Origin: Streptomyces platensis
GTDB lineage: Bacteria > Actinomycetota > Actinomycetes > Streptomycetales > Streptomycetaceae
DNA: 64,000 nucleotides
Reading direction: 5' to 3'
NCBI RefSeq assembly: GCF_008704855.1
Contig: NZ_CP023691.1
Coordinates: 7,688,001 to 7,752,000, forward strand
Shown: positions 35,181 to 43,686 of the stretch, piece after piece
Position numbering within the stretch: the stretch's first letter is position 1
How the letters are laid out: each line of letters starts with the position of its first letter
Made by a program: the position numbers and the translations under genes
The notes under the pieces: generated by a model
The model's input: the letters and a program-made list of their open reading frames with translations, nothing else
What the model was told of the DNA's origin: nothing
Database searches by the model: none

Positions 35181-36710
35181 TCAGCCGACCGGAACCGTCG
35201 TGGCGTGCTTCCGCTCCATGGAGCCCGACCAGGTGCGTCGCGGCGGGCGGCCGACGAACTTGCCGAAGAGCAGCGCCGCCGCGGTGGCGGCGAGGACCCC
35301 CGGCACCATCTCGTAGATGCCGGACTGGAGCGGCCCGAGGAGCGGGTCGATGTGCTTCCACAGCACGACCGTGGCCGCCCCCGTCAGGATCCCGGCCATC
35401 GCCCCGGCTCGGGTCATCCGCGGCCAGTAGAGCGACAGCAGGATCACCGGGCCGAAGGCCGAACCGAAGCCCGCCCAGGCGTACGCGACGATGTCCAGCA
35501 CGGCGCCGCCGCTGAGTGCGATGACGTAGGCCACCAGCGCGACCACGACCACTGTCGCGCGGGCCGCCAGCACCATGGACGCGTCCGAGGCCTGCCGCTT
35601 GACGAACGCCCGGTAGAAGTCCTCGGTGAGGGCCATCGCCGAGACCAGCAGCTGGCTGTCCGCGGTGGACTTGATCGCGGCCAGCACCCCGACCAGCAGG
35701 ATGCCGGCGACCCAGGGATTCACCAACTGGGCGCACAGCGCGATGAAGACGGTCTCCGGGTTGTCCGGCGCCTGGTCGAGCGCGGCGATTCCCACCAGTC
35801 CCACGAGCGAGGCGCCCGCCAGACAGACGACCACCCAGCCCACGCCGATCCGGCGGGCCCGGGGTATGTCGCTGGTGCTGCGGATGCTCATGAAGCGGGC
35901 CAGGATGTGCGGCTGGCCGAAGTAGCCCAGCCCCCAGGCGAGCAGGGAGATGACCGCCACCGCACCGAGCGGCCCACCGGACGTCCACCGGCTGCCGTCG
36001 AAGCCGGCCTTCGCCCCCATGTCCAGCAGGGCGGGGCTCTCGCGGGTGAGCGCTCCGCGCAGCGCGCCGAAGCCGCCCAGCGCCGCGATGCCGATCGCGG
36101 GGAGTGCCACCGCCGCGCAGAACATCACCGTGGCCTGGATCGAGTGCGTCACACTCACCGCACGGAAGCCGCCGAGGACGGTGTAGACGACGATCACCAC
36201 GGCGAAGACGGTGAGTGCGAATTCGAAGCCGCCACCGAAGATGCCCTCGAACAGCACGCCGCCGGCCAGGAGTCCGCTCGCCACGTAGACGGTGAAGAAG
36301 ACCACGGTGACGGTCGCCGAGACCAGGCGCAGCATTCTGCTGCCGTCCTCGAACCGTTCCTCCAGATATGCCGAGAGCGTCTTGGCGTCGCCCGCCAGCT
36401 CGGTGTACGTACGCAGCCGCGGCGCGACCAGCAGCCAATTGAGATAGGTGCCGATGGCCAGGCCGACGGCGATCCATGAAGCGCCGATCCCCGCCGCGTA
36501 CACCGCGCCGGGCAGTCCCAGGAACAGCCAGCCGGACATATCACTGGCACCCGCGGACAGCGCCGCCAGCGGTGCACTCAGCCGGCGCCCGCCCAGTGCG
36601 AAGTCGGAGAACGTCACGGTGTCCTGATACGTCCAGATGCCCACGGTCACCATGGCGAGCAGGAATATCCCGAATGTGATCATGACGGGTACGATCAGGG
36701 GTGTCACCAT
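35181..36710 (-). CDS. putP: Sodium/proline symporter
   Basis: This 509-aa protein is a sodium:solute symporter of the PutP type with about 13 membrane segments. Diagnostic parts include YQDTVTFSDFALGGRRLSAP, SAGASDMSGWLFLGLPGA and the sodium-site helix region KSTADSQLLVSAMALTEDFY. It imports proline with sodium for use as nutrient or osmoprotectant. The start ATG at 36710 precedes the first helix. Its stop is only 2 bp from the convergent stop of the 911-aa fusion gene, leaving no room for a separate terminator. Confidence 0.92.
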   Translation of the reverse strand: MVTPLIVPVMITFGIFLLAMVTVGIWTYQDTVTFSDFALGGRRLSAPLAALSAGASDMSGWLFLGLPGAVYAAGIGASWIAVGLAIGTYLNWLLVAPRLRTYTELAGDAKTLSAYLEERFEDGSRMLRLVSATVTVVFFTVYVASGLLAGGVLFEGIFGGGFEFALTVFAVVIVVYTVLGGFRAVSVTHSIQATVMFCAAVALPAIGIAALGGFGALRGALTRESPALLDMGAKAGFDGSRWTSGGPLGAVAVISLLAWGLGYFGQPHILARFMSIRSTSDIPRARRIGVGWVVVCLAGASLVGLVGIAALDQAPDNPETVFIALCAQLVNPWVAGILLVGVLAAIKSTADSQLLVSAMALTEDFYRAFVKRQASDASMVLAARATVVVVALVAYVIALSGGAVLDIVAYAWAGFGSAFGPVILLSLYWPRMTRAGAMAGILTGAATVVLWKHIDPLLGPLQSGIYEMVPGVLAATAAALLFGKFVGRPPRRTWSGSMERKHATTVPVG

Positions 36711-37025
36711 TGCTCCCTAGCTGCTGGCACTGCCATCGAAGGCACGGGCGCCCGGGGGGAGATCTCGCGGGGAGATCCCGGGGCGAGAAGGCTCCGGCGC
36801 GAGCAGACGATACGGATCTGCCACCGGGAGCGGCACCCTTTTGGCAGATGTCCTTGGCGACCGCAAGCCCCCGCCGCCCCGGTCCCGGCAGGCCCGGGGC
36901 GGGACCGGCGCCAGGACCTTATCGCGGGGCCCGGACCCGGGCGGCGGCCAACACCCCTACGGCGCACGGGACTTGGCGCATTCCGATGGGGTGGGGGCCG
37001 TTCGCCGGGGTCGGTGCGGCAGCTG
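36711..37025. other. Intergenic region, 315 bp
   Basis: This gap lies between the methyltransferase stop and the putP start, both on the minus strand. It should hold the putP promoter and the methyltransferase terminator. CCGGTCCCGGCAGGCCCGGGGCGGGACCGG at about 36889-36912 has partial self-complementarity. I find no gene. Confidence 0.35.
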
Positions 37026-37661
37026 TCAGGCGGTCCGGCGGCGGAGCTTCACGGTGTTGTCGGTGCGGGGGTCCGGCTTTCCGTCGTGGCCGGTCCGGAA
37101 GCTCGGGTGCTCCTCGCAGCGCAGCAGCTCCCACTGGTCGTCGGGGAGTCCGAGGCCCGCGACGACTTCGTCCGGAGTGGGCAGGTGCACCTCGGAGTCG
37201 GGCTCCCAGGCGGGCAGTCCCGCATGGCCCACGACGAGCAGCACACCACCGGGTGCGACGGCAGCGGCGGCCTTCCGCAGGATGTCCTCGCGCGGCATGG
37301 CGTCGCTGGGGGAGTGCAGGAACTGGGCCGTGACGAGATCGAAGGTGCCGGCGGGGAACGTCGCACCGAGGTCGTGCTGCTGCCAGGTGATGCGGTCGGC
37401 GACCGCGGCCGCCGTCGCGTGCCCCGCCGCCCGGCCGAGGGCGACACCGGAGATGTCGACGGCGGTGACCTGCCATCCCTGCTCGGCGAGCCAGATCGCG
37501 TCCGCCCCTTCCCCGCATCCCAGGTCCAGTGCGCTGCCCGGGGTGAGGTCGCCGGCCTCCCGGACAAGGGCGGAGTTGGGGCGGCCGCTCCACATCCGGT
37601 CGCTCTGCGCGTAGCGGGCGTCCCAGTACTGCTCGTCCGGGACGGTGACGTCATGGGCCAT
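37026..37661 (-). CDS. Class I SAM-dependent methyltransferase
   Basis: This 211-aa protein has the Rossmann-type methyltransferase core. Motif I is ALDLGCGEGADAIWLAEQGW, with an acidic residue ending strand 2 (TAVDISGVAL), and motif IV lies in GTFDLVTAQFLHSP, followed by VAPGGVLLVVGHAGLP. The opening WDARYAQSDRMWSGRPN is typical of small tellurite-resistance TehB-like or thiopurine-like methyltransferases. The substrate is unknown. It is divergent from an Asp23 gene across 249 bp. Confidence 0.9.
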   Translation of the reverse strand: MAHDVTVPDEQYWDARYAQSDRMWSGRPNSALVREAGDLTPGSALDLGCGEGADAIWLAEQGWQVTAVDISGVALGRAAGHATAAAVADRITWQQHDLGATFPAGTFDLVTAQFLHSPSDAMPREDILRKAAAAVAPGGVLLVVGHAGLPAWEPDSEVHLPTPDEVVAGLGLPDDQWELLRCEEHPSFRTGHDGKPDPRTDNTVKLRRRTA

Positions 37662-37910
37662 GAGAGTCCTCCTCGGTCGTGCTCCTCGGTGAGGTGCGGC
37701 AGCGCCGTTTCCGTGACCTGCCGCCCTTGCCGGGATGTTCCGCCCGAGTCAGCGAAAATGACAAGCTTCGTTGCCGTATCGGCAAACGAGGGGGCGGGCC
37801 GAGGGGCTATCGCCGACGCGGCCGTTTCGGGAGGCAGCGTCACCCGTACGGCCATAGCGTGAAGAGAGGGCCGAAGACTTCCCCTCAATGGAGCACTGGG
37901 GTGATGAGCA

Positions 37911-38327
37911 ATGACCGAGTCCGGAGAGCGCGGGTCGCGGAACACCGGGAGCCTGGGGCGGACGACCATCGCCGATGGTGTGGTCGCGAAGATCGCCTTC
38001 CTGGCGGCCGGTGATGTGGAAGGAGTCCATGCCCTGGGCAGCGGGCTCTCAAGGTCGGTGGGAGCCCTGCGCAAACGCGTACCCGGGGGCGGCACGACCA
38101 CCACGCACGGTGTCAAGGTCGAAGTCGGCGAGAAACAGGCGGCGGTGGACCTGGACATCGTCGTCGAGTACGGCGAGGTCATTCCCGAGGTGGGGCAGGC
38201 GGTGCGGGAGAACGTGATTTCCGCGGTGGAGCGGATGACCGGCCTCGAAGTCGTGGAGGTCAATATCGCGGTCAGCGATGTGCGGCTCCCAGGGGAGGAC
38301 GAAGCCGAAGCGGAACGGGTGGTGTAG
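37911..38327 (+). CDS. Asp23/Gls24 family envelope stress protein
   Basis: This 138-aa protein carries the Asp23/Gls24 domain over residues 18-130: TIADGVVAKIAFLAAGDVEG, KVEVGEKQAAVDLDIVVEYG and VIPEVGQAVRENVISAVERM are the family hallmarks. In Gram-positive bacteria such proteins sit at the membrane and respond to alkaline or envelope stress. In Streptomyces they often cluster with small membrane partners, but none is adjacent here. It starts at the ATG at 37911 after a weak ribosome site. Confidence 0.92.
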   Translation: MTESGERGSRNTGSLGRTTIADGVVAKIAFLAAGDVEGVHALGSGLSRSVGALRKRVPGGGTTTTHGVKVEVGEKQAAVDLDIVVEYGEVIPEVGQAVRENVISAVERMTGLEVVEVNIAVSDVRLPGEDEAEAERVV

Positions 38328-38380
38328 CGACTCGGCACGGCACGGCACGGTCCGCGGGCGGGCACCGTTCGTCCGGCGGG

Positions 38381-39514
38381 TCAGCGCGCGCGGGACGAGC
38401 CGTCCGCGCCGGGCAACGCGCAGACGGCGATACCGCGTTCCGCGACGCTGCCCAGCGCCAGCAGATGTTCCGTCCGGCAGACACTGGTGACCATCCGGTA
38501 CGGAGACCGCACGGCAGAAAGATCCCAGGCCGGGCCGCCGTCGGGGCGGACCGCCAGGACCCGCGCCGTCGGGTGCGGAGGCAGCGAGAGCCGCAGCCGC
38601 TTCGCCACCTCCCAGGCCGTCCGCCGGACCCTGCGCGGCATGCCATGCAGCAACTCCACACCGGCTGACCGGGGTCGGGCCAGGGCCACCCAGAACGCGC
38701 CGTCGGGACCGAGGGAGAGGTTGTCGGGGTAGCCGGGCAGCTCGCCGGCCAGGGTGCCGGTGGTGCCTGCCCGGGGGCCGGCGAGCTGGTAGCGGCTGAG
38801 GCGGCGGGCTCCGCTCTCGGCCACGACCAGGAAGGACTCGTCCGGGGCGAGGGCCACGCCATTGGCGAACTGAAGCCCGTCCAGCAGGACTTCGGGGGAG
38901 CCGCCGGGCCGCAGGCGCAGCAGCTGTCCGGTTCCGGTGTGCTCCAGGAAGTCGCCCAGCCACTCGTCGAGACCGTAGCGGCGGCTGGAGACGGTGAAGT
39001 AGACCGTGCCGTCCGCCGCGGCGGTGACATTGCTGGCGAACCGCAGGGGCGCGCCGGCCACCTCGTCGGCGAGCACCCGGACGCTCCCGTGCCGCGGGTC
39101 GACGCACAGCAGACCGCGCCGGGCGTCACAGACCAGCAGCTCACCGCCGGGGAGCGGCTGAAGGCCGAGCGGTCTGCCACCGGTGTGGGCCACGGCCGTT
39201 GCCTCGTCCACCGCGCCCGGCGCCGCGAGGCGCAGCCGCCAGATCGCACCGTCCGCGGCACCCGTGAAGAGGGTGCCGTCGGCATCGGCCACCACGTCCT
39301 CGGGGCCCTCGATCTCGGGCGCGACGATACGGAGCGCCGGCAAAGTCTGCGGGCCGCCCTGCGCCGCGCGGTCCGTGAGCTGCCCGCTCACCGTGTCCCA
39401 CCACGCCGGGCGGCCGGGCTGCGGTGCAGGTCCATCTTTCGCCTCCGGAATCCTGTGCCCGACGGCTTGCGGACGCCGCCCGTACACACCGCCCGTGCAC
39501 GCCGCACGGATCAT
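38381..39514 (-). CDS. SMP-30/gluconolactonase/strictosidine synthase-like protein
   Basis: This protein of up to 377 aa is a six-bladed propeller of the SMP-30/strictosidine synthase group. Core motifs are GPEDVVADADGTLFTGAADG, FASNVTAAADGTVYFTVSS, LLDGLQFANGVALAPDESF and GYPDNLSLGPDGAFWVALA, the last being the typical metal/active-site region. The first 50 residues are not conserved in character, so the true start may be later than 39514. No signal peptide is seen. Relatives are lactonases or hydrolases; the substrate is unknown. Confidence 0.85.
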   Translation of the reverse strand: MIRAACTGGVYGRRPQAVGHRIPEAKDGPAPQPGRPAWWDTVSGQLTDRAAQGGPQTLPALRIVAPEIEGPEDVVADADGTLFTGAADGAIWRLRLAAPGAVDEATAVAHTGGRPLGLQPLPGGELLVCDARRGLLCVDPRHGSVRVLADEVAGAPLRFASNVTAAADGTVYFTVSSRRYGLDEWLGDFLEHTGTGQLLRLRPGGSPEVLLDGLQFANGVALAPDESFLVVAESGARRLSRYQLAGPRAGTTGTLAGELPGYPDNLSLGPDGAFWVALARPRSAGVELLHGMPRRVRRTAWEVAKRLRLSLPPHPTARVLAVRPDGGPAWDLSAVRSPYRMVTSVCRTEHLLALGSVAERGIAVCALPGADGSSRAR

Positions 39515-39579
39515 TCACCGGCCAGCCAAGCAGAACCCTCCGCAGCCGGCATCCGGGGAATCCCGGGTCGGCCCGGCTG

Positions 39580-40899
39580 TTACGAACTGCCACCCACCCG
39601 GGCCACTTCGGGGGTTTCGGTGTCCAGCGGCACCGACCAGGAGCGGACCAGACCCAGCTGGACGGCCTGCCGCGGCAGCACCGCGTCCAGGAGCCAGTCG
39701 GTGGCCACTCGGACGCGGTTGCCCGGCATCGCCAGGAGGTGGTAGCCGCGGGTGACCACCCCGGCGAGCGGGCCGGACAGCGGGATGTGCAGCGGGTTCG
39801 CGGCGGCCTGGATGCCGCCCAGGTCCACCATGAAGCCCAGGTCATGGTGCTCGTAGGCGCGCGGGGTGCCCTGTCCGCAGGACGCCGCCACATTCTGCGC
39901 CGCGACCTTGCCCTGCCGCTGGGCGTGCTGGGCGGTCATCGGCGTCATCTCGCCGGGGCGGGTCAGGTCGGGCACGGCCGCGGCGTCACCGCAGGCGAAC
40001 ACCTCCGGCCGGCCGGGCAGGCCCAGGAACTTGTCGACGCACAGCCGTCCCTTGTCGGTGGGCAGCCCGAACGACTCGACCAGCGGGTCCGGCCGTACAC
40101 CCACACACCAGATCAGGGAGTGGCTGCTGACGAACTCGCCGTCGTCGAGCAGGACCCCGTCCGGGGTCGCCTCCTTGACGGAGGTGCGGGTGCGGATATC
40201 GACGCCGCGGGCGCGCAGGACCCGGTCGGCGGTGCGCGACAGCCGCTCGTCGAGCTCGGGCAGCACCCGGTCGGCGATGTCCAGCAGCAGCCAGCGGGGG
40301 CGTGGGCCGTCCCGCAGGCCGGAGTTCTGCCGGGCCAGGGAGTCGGTGAACCGCACACCGTGGGCGGTGACTTCGGTCCCGGTGTAGCCGGCGCCCACGA
40401 CGACGAAGGTGGTCCTGGCAGCCCGCTCGGCCGGGTCCTCGGCCTCGGCGGCCAGCTCGATCTGCCGGGTGATGTGGTCGCGGAGGTACAGCGCCTCGGG
40501 CATCCCGCGGAAGCCGTGGGCATGCTCGGCGACGCCCGGGACGGGCAACAGTTTGTTGACGCTGCCGACGGTCAGCACCAGCCGGTCGTAGGACAGCGAG
40601 CCGTCCCGGTCCTCGGGGTCGGTGTAGGCCACCCGGCGGGCATCGAAGTCCACCTCATGGACCTCGCCGAGGACGAGCCGGACGCCCGGCAGGGTCGCGG
40701 TGAGTGAGACCGAGATCCGGCGGGGCTCCAGGATTCCGGCCGCCACCTCCGGCAGCAGCGGCACATACAGAAAGTAGTCATGGGGATTGATGAGCACGAT
40801 CTCGGCGGCCCCCTTGGCCTGCCGGGAGAGCGTGCGGGCACATTCGTAACCGGCGAAGCCGGCTCCGACGATCACGATCCGAGGACGACGTCGCTTCAC
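39580..40899 (-). CDS. ndh: Type II NADH dehydrogenase (NDH-2-like)
   Basis: This 439-aa flavoprotein oxidises NADH and passes electrons to membrane quinone without pumping protons. The FAD-binding site is IVIVGAGFAGYECARTLSR near residue 8, HDYFLYVPLLPEVAAGILEP matches the NDH-2 hallmark, the NAD-binding motif is FVVVGAGYTGTEVTA, and VFACGDAAAVPDLTRPGEMTP closes the FAD site. It lacks a membrane span but relatives attach through C-terminal helices. Some Streptomyces paralogues act on other quinone-like acceptors. It appears monocistronic. Confidence 0.9.
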   Translation of the reverse strand: MKRRRPRIVIVGAGFAGYECARTLSRQAKGAAEIVLINPHDYFLYVPLLPEVAAGILEPRRISVSLTATLPGVRLVLGEVHEVDFDARRVAYTDPEDRDGSLSYDRLVLTVGSVNKLLPVPGVAEHAHGFRGMPEALYLRDHITRQIELAAEAEDPAERAARTTFVVVGAGYTGTEVTAHGVRFTDSLARQNSGLRDGPRPRWLLLDIADRVLPELDERLSRTADRVLRARGVDIRTRTSVKEATPDGVLLDDGEFVSSHSLIWCVGVRPDPLVESFGLPTDKGRLCVDKFLGLPGRPEVFACGDAAAVPDLTRPGEMTPMTAQHAQRQGKVAAQNVAASCGQGTPRAYEHHDLGFMVDLGGIQAAANPLHIPLSGPLAGVVTRGYHLLAMPGNRVRVATDWLLDAVLPRQAVQLGLVRSWSVPLDTETPEVARVGGSS

Positions 40900-41190
40900 G
40901 TGGACTCCTGCGGTCGAGGATGGTGCTCGGAGCGCCGGCCGAACAGGTCACCGTCCGGTGCGGGCCGACGGCCGGCGCGGGCACACCGTGGTGCCTTGTC
41001 GGCTAACCGGTGTGCGGCCGGGTACACATGGCTCCCCTGTCATTCTGCGGGCGGCGGCCCCATGGCGGCACGCTGGGGGGGACCGTGCAGGCCGGTCCCG
41101 CGCGGCGGCGAGGCGGCCGCACATGCGTCGCCGGGCGCCCCGCGCGACAGTGAGAGATGCGGCCACCGGAACGAAGGGCAGGCGGGGCAC
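40900..41190. other. Divergent spacer before the phosphoesterase gene
   Basis: This 291-bp spacer lies between the divergent NDH-2 and LigD-type phosphoesterase genes and must hold both promoters. It is GC-rich, with GGTGTGCGGCCGGGTACACATG at about 41010-41031 showing loose GTGT/ACAC symmetry. No coding bias is seen on either strand. AGGGCAGGCGGGGC just before 41191 is a weak ribosome site. Confidence 0.35.
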
Positions 41191-41814
41191 ATGGGCGCCA
41201 AGGACGGACTGACGGCATACCGCGGCAAACGGCACTTCGACCGGACGCGCGAGCCGCCGGGCGCCCCGGCGGCGGCCGAGGACACCTCGTCCTTCGTCGT
41301 CCAGATCCACGACGCCAGTACCCTGCACTTCGACTTCCGGCTGGAGGTCGACGGAGTGCTGAAGTCCTGGTCCGTCCCCAAGGGGCCGTCCGCCGACCCG
41401 CACGACAAGCGGCTGGCGATGCCCACCGAGGACCATCCGCTGGAGTACCGGGAATTCGAGGGTGTGATCCCGGCGGGGGAGTACGGCGCGGGCACCGTGA
41501 TCGTCTGGGACCAGGGCAGCTACCGCCCGCTGCCCCGGAAGAAGAAGGGCCGCAGCCTGTCGTTCGGCCAGGCCCTGGAGGACGGCCATGTCTCCTTCTG
41601 GCTCGACGGCAGCAAGCTCCACGGCGGCTATGCGCTGACCCGGTTCCGTACCGGCGAGGGCCCCGGGAAGCGGGAGTCCTGGCTGCTGGTCAAGGAGAAC
41701 GACGACCGGGCCGGGCGGGGCGGTACGCCGGACGCCCGGCGGGCCCGCTCCGTGCGCAGCGGCCGCACCCTGAAGCGGGTGGCCGCCGACGAGGGCCCGG
41801 GACAGCCCGGCTGA
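41191..41814 (+). CDS. Stand-alone LigD-type 3'-phosphoesterase domain protein
   Basis: This 207-aa protein corresponds to the phosphoesterase module found at the N-terminus of bacterial NHEJ ligase LigD, which trims 3'-phosphates and 3'-ribonucleotides from DNA ends. The active-site pattern is visible in VVQIHDASTLHFDFRLEVDG, then SWSVPKGPSADPHDKRLAMP, EDHPLEYREFEGVIPAGEYG and GYALTRFRTGEGPGKRESWL. The ATG at 41191 begins just before the module. No ligase, polymerase or Ku gene is in the window, so it works alone or with partners elsewhere. It precedes an isochorismatase gene by 11 bp. Confidence 0.92.
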   Translation: MGAKDGLTAYRGKRHFDRTREPPGAPAAAEDTSSFVVQIHDASTLHFDFRLEVDGVLKSWSVPKGPSADPHDKRLAMPTEDHPLEYREFEGVIPAGEYGAGTVIVWDQGSYRPLPRKKKGRSLSFGQALEDGHVSFWLDGSKLHGGYALTRFRTGEGPGKRESWLLVKENDDRAGRGGTPDARRARSVRSGRTLKRVAADEGPGQPG

Positions 41815-41825
41815 CCGGGGACGCC

Positions 41826-42365
41826 ATGTCCGGCAAGGCGCTCATCGTGATCGACATGCTCAATTCCTATGAGCATGCGGACGCGGAACGGCTCCTGCCC
41901 TCGGTGCGACGGGCCCTGCCGCATATCACCGCGCTGATCGAAAGGGCCCGAAAGAACGACGTCGAGATCATCTACGTCAATGACAATTTCGGCCTGTGGC
42001 GCTCACACCACGACGAACTTCTGGACACCGTACTGAGCGGCCCGCACGCCGATCTGGTGGAGCCGGTCAGGCCGGACGAAAAATCGCTGTTCGTGGTGAA
42101 AGCACGGCACTCGGTCTTCTTTGAAACGCCGCTGGAATATCTGCTGCGGCAGCACGGCATCGACACGATCGTGCTCTGCGGCCAGGTCACCGAACAATGC
42201 GTGCTCTATTCAGCACTCGACGCTCATATCCGGCATATTCCGGTCATCGTCGCCGAGGATGCCTGTGCGCATATCCATGAGGACCTCGCCGCCGCGGCGC
42301 TGCGCTTGATGGAGCGCAATATGCAGGTCCGGATCGCGCGCTCGGCGGACACCGACGTCCTGTGA
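41826..42365 (+). CDS. Isochorismatase-family cysteine hydrolase
   Basis: This 179-aa enzyme has the full catalytic triad of the cysteine hydrolase family: the Asp in ALIVIDMLNSY near residue 10, the Lys in VVKARHSVFFETPL, and the nucleophile Cys in LCGQVTEQCVLYSALDAH. Relatives hydrolyse isochorismate, nicotinamide or N-carbamoyl compounds, so the substrate is open. It starts 11 bp after the phosphoesterase gene, probably as a two-gene operon, although the two functions have no obvious link. Its last 26 bases including the stop codon are duplicated in tandem. Confidence 0.92.
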   Translation: MSGKALIVIDMLNSYEHADAERLLPSVRRALPHITALIERARKNDVEIIYVNDNFGLWRSHHDELLDTVLSGPHADLVEPVRPDEKSLFVVKARHSVFFETPLEYLLRQHGIDTIVLCGQVTEQCVLYSALDAHIRHIPVIVAEDACAHIHEDLAAAALRLMERNMQVRIARSADTDVL

Positions 42366-42391
42366 GCTCGGCGAACACCGACGTCCTGTGA
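42340..42391 (+). repeat. 26-bp tandem duplication across a stop codon
   Basis: The 26-bp unit at 42340-42365, ending in the isochorismatase stop TGA, is repeated at 42366-42391 with one change (GGCGGAC to GGCGAAC). Because the first TGA is used, the second copy is untranslated. It looks like a recent slippage event. Confidence 0.85.
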
Positions 42392-42408
42392 GGGCGCCCG
42401 GACAGGTC

Positions 42409-42888
42409 CTAGAGCTCCCGGTCCCCGTCCCCCGCGTCGTCCCGGGCGATATGCACCGCCGCCTCCTCCGCCGACGCGGCGCCGCCGTCGATCCCGACGT
42501 CCCGGGCGGCGATGTCGTTGCTGCCGCCGCGCCAGAACCCCTCGTCGGAGCCCACGAGCCGGCCGGCCCGTTCTTCGCCGCATTCGGGGTCGGTCGGTTC
42601 CCCCACCCCGCCCGGGAGATCGCCGATCCCGTCGCCGTCGGGGGCGCAGACCTCCGGTACCTCCACCGACAGCCGGTGTTCCAGCGATTCACGGTCGTGC
42701 AGCTCGCGCGCGGTGGTTCCCTCGTGGTTCACCACGAAGGGCCGCTCGGGCGGCGAATAGCCGGAGTCCAGCGTCTGGTCGAGGTCCGGCTCGTCCAGGG
42801 CGTCCTCCATGTCGAGCGCGTTGGGGTTGTCCCGGGGGTCGGATCTGGGCGGCTGGTAGACCTCGTCGCCCATCGCGTCGTCGGACAT
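42409..42888 (-). CDS. DUF5709 family protein
   Basis: This 159-aa acidic protein matches the actinobacterial DUF5709 family in its N-terminal half: DALDEPDLDQTLDSGYSPPE and FVVNHEGTTARELHDRESLE are its conserved blocks, followed by ERAGRLVGSDEGFWRGG and an Ala/Glu-rich end (AASAEEAAVHI). It has no signal peptide or membrane span and is likely largely flexible. Function is unknown; relatives tend to lie among stress-induced genes. It is followed on the minus strand by nothing closer than the convergent isochorismatase gene. Confidence 0.85.
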   Translation of the reverse strand: MSDDAMGDEVYQPPRSDPRDNPNALDMEDALDEPDLDQTLDSGYSPPERPFVVNHEGTTARELHDRESLEHRLSVEVPEVCAPDGDGIGDLPGGVGEPTDPECGEERAGRLVGSDEGFWRGGSNDIAARDVGIDGGAASAEEAAVHIARDDAGDGDREL

Positions 42889-43008
42889 GACCGCCCTCCC
42901 TCTTCCCGTCCCTTCGCCCGGCCGCGGGGTGCGGCAGGTGCTCTACGACCAATTGTCCGCCTCCCGGTGGCTCCCGGCAGCGCCAGGATGAGCGGACCGG
43001 GCCCGGCC

Positions 43009-43443
43009 TCAGGCGTGCCGGTGCTCCGTCGCGATCCCGACGGCCTCGGCGATGCTCTGCACATTGCCGAACCGCTCGTGTGCGGGCAGCCGCTCGGCCA
43101 GGGCGACCAGCCGGTCCGGTGCGTTGTTGCGCCGCAGGGTCTCGATGACCGCGTACTTGTCGGCCGGGTACAGGCTGCGCCCGAGGTGCTGGGCGAGTTC
43201 GGAGCGCAGTCCCACGTCCTCCTCGGTCATGCCGCTCGGTGTGCCGCCCCGGAACTCGCTCTCGGGGGACCACGCCGCCACCGGCTGGTCCTCGCCCGCC
43301 GGCTGGAGTTCATGCTCCTCATCCGTCCGCAGGGAGCGCTCCGCCGTCAATTGCCCCCGTAGTTGCTTCTTCATCATCTCGTCCCGGGCGGGGCCGGTCT
43401 TGTCCGTTCCGTGTTCCATGACCATGGGTGCCTCCGGCTCCAC
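43009..43443 (-). CDS. DUF2795 family protein
   Basis: This 144-aa protein has a charged N-terminal half and a DUF2795 domain at about residues 85-140, marked by LRSELAQHLGRSLYPADKYA and VIETLRRNNAPDRLVALAER. DUF2795 proteins are small, common in Streptomyces, and thought to be stress-associated; their role is unknown. Several close in-frame starts exist (residues 1, 7 and 9), with 43443 giving the longest. It lies divergent from a Vms1-like gene and upstream of the DUF5709 gene on the same strand. Confidence 0.83.
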   Translation of the reverse strand: MEPEAPMVMEHGTDKTGPARDEMMKKQLRGQLTAERSLRTDEEHELQPAGEDQPVAAWSPESEFRGGTPSGMTEEDVGLRSELAQHLGRSLYPADKYAVIETLRRNNAPDRLVALAERLPAHERFGNVQSIAEAVGIATEHRHA

Positions 43444-43686
43444 GAGTCATACAGACCCGTCGCGTTACTCCCAGTTTCCCTGCTCCCCCAGCCCTAACAA
43501 CCCGACGGCGCCGTTTCAACCACGCCTACGCAAATCACGCAGCCAGGCACGGAACGTAACGGCAGATGCATATGCCCTTGATGCATACGCCTTTCGGGAA
43601 CGGGAATTCGTAAGGCAGCCCACCGATGACGGCCCGTGCACCACAGGAGAATCCACGGAATCCGAGGAAGCCAAGGAGGCAGCGCC

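Noticed and set aside
35154-36479. 441-aa plus-strand frame opposite putP
   Set aside because: Arg/Asp/His-rich antisense shadow of a membrane transporter; no domain or ribosome site.
43565-43592. GATGCATAtGCC / GATGCATAcGCC direct repeat upstream of the Vms1-like gene
   Set aside because: It may be a binding site, but with only two copies and no matching regulator nearby I could not support a specific call.
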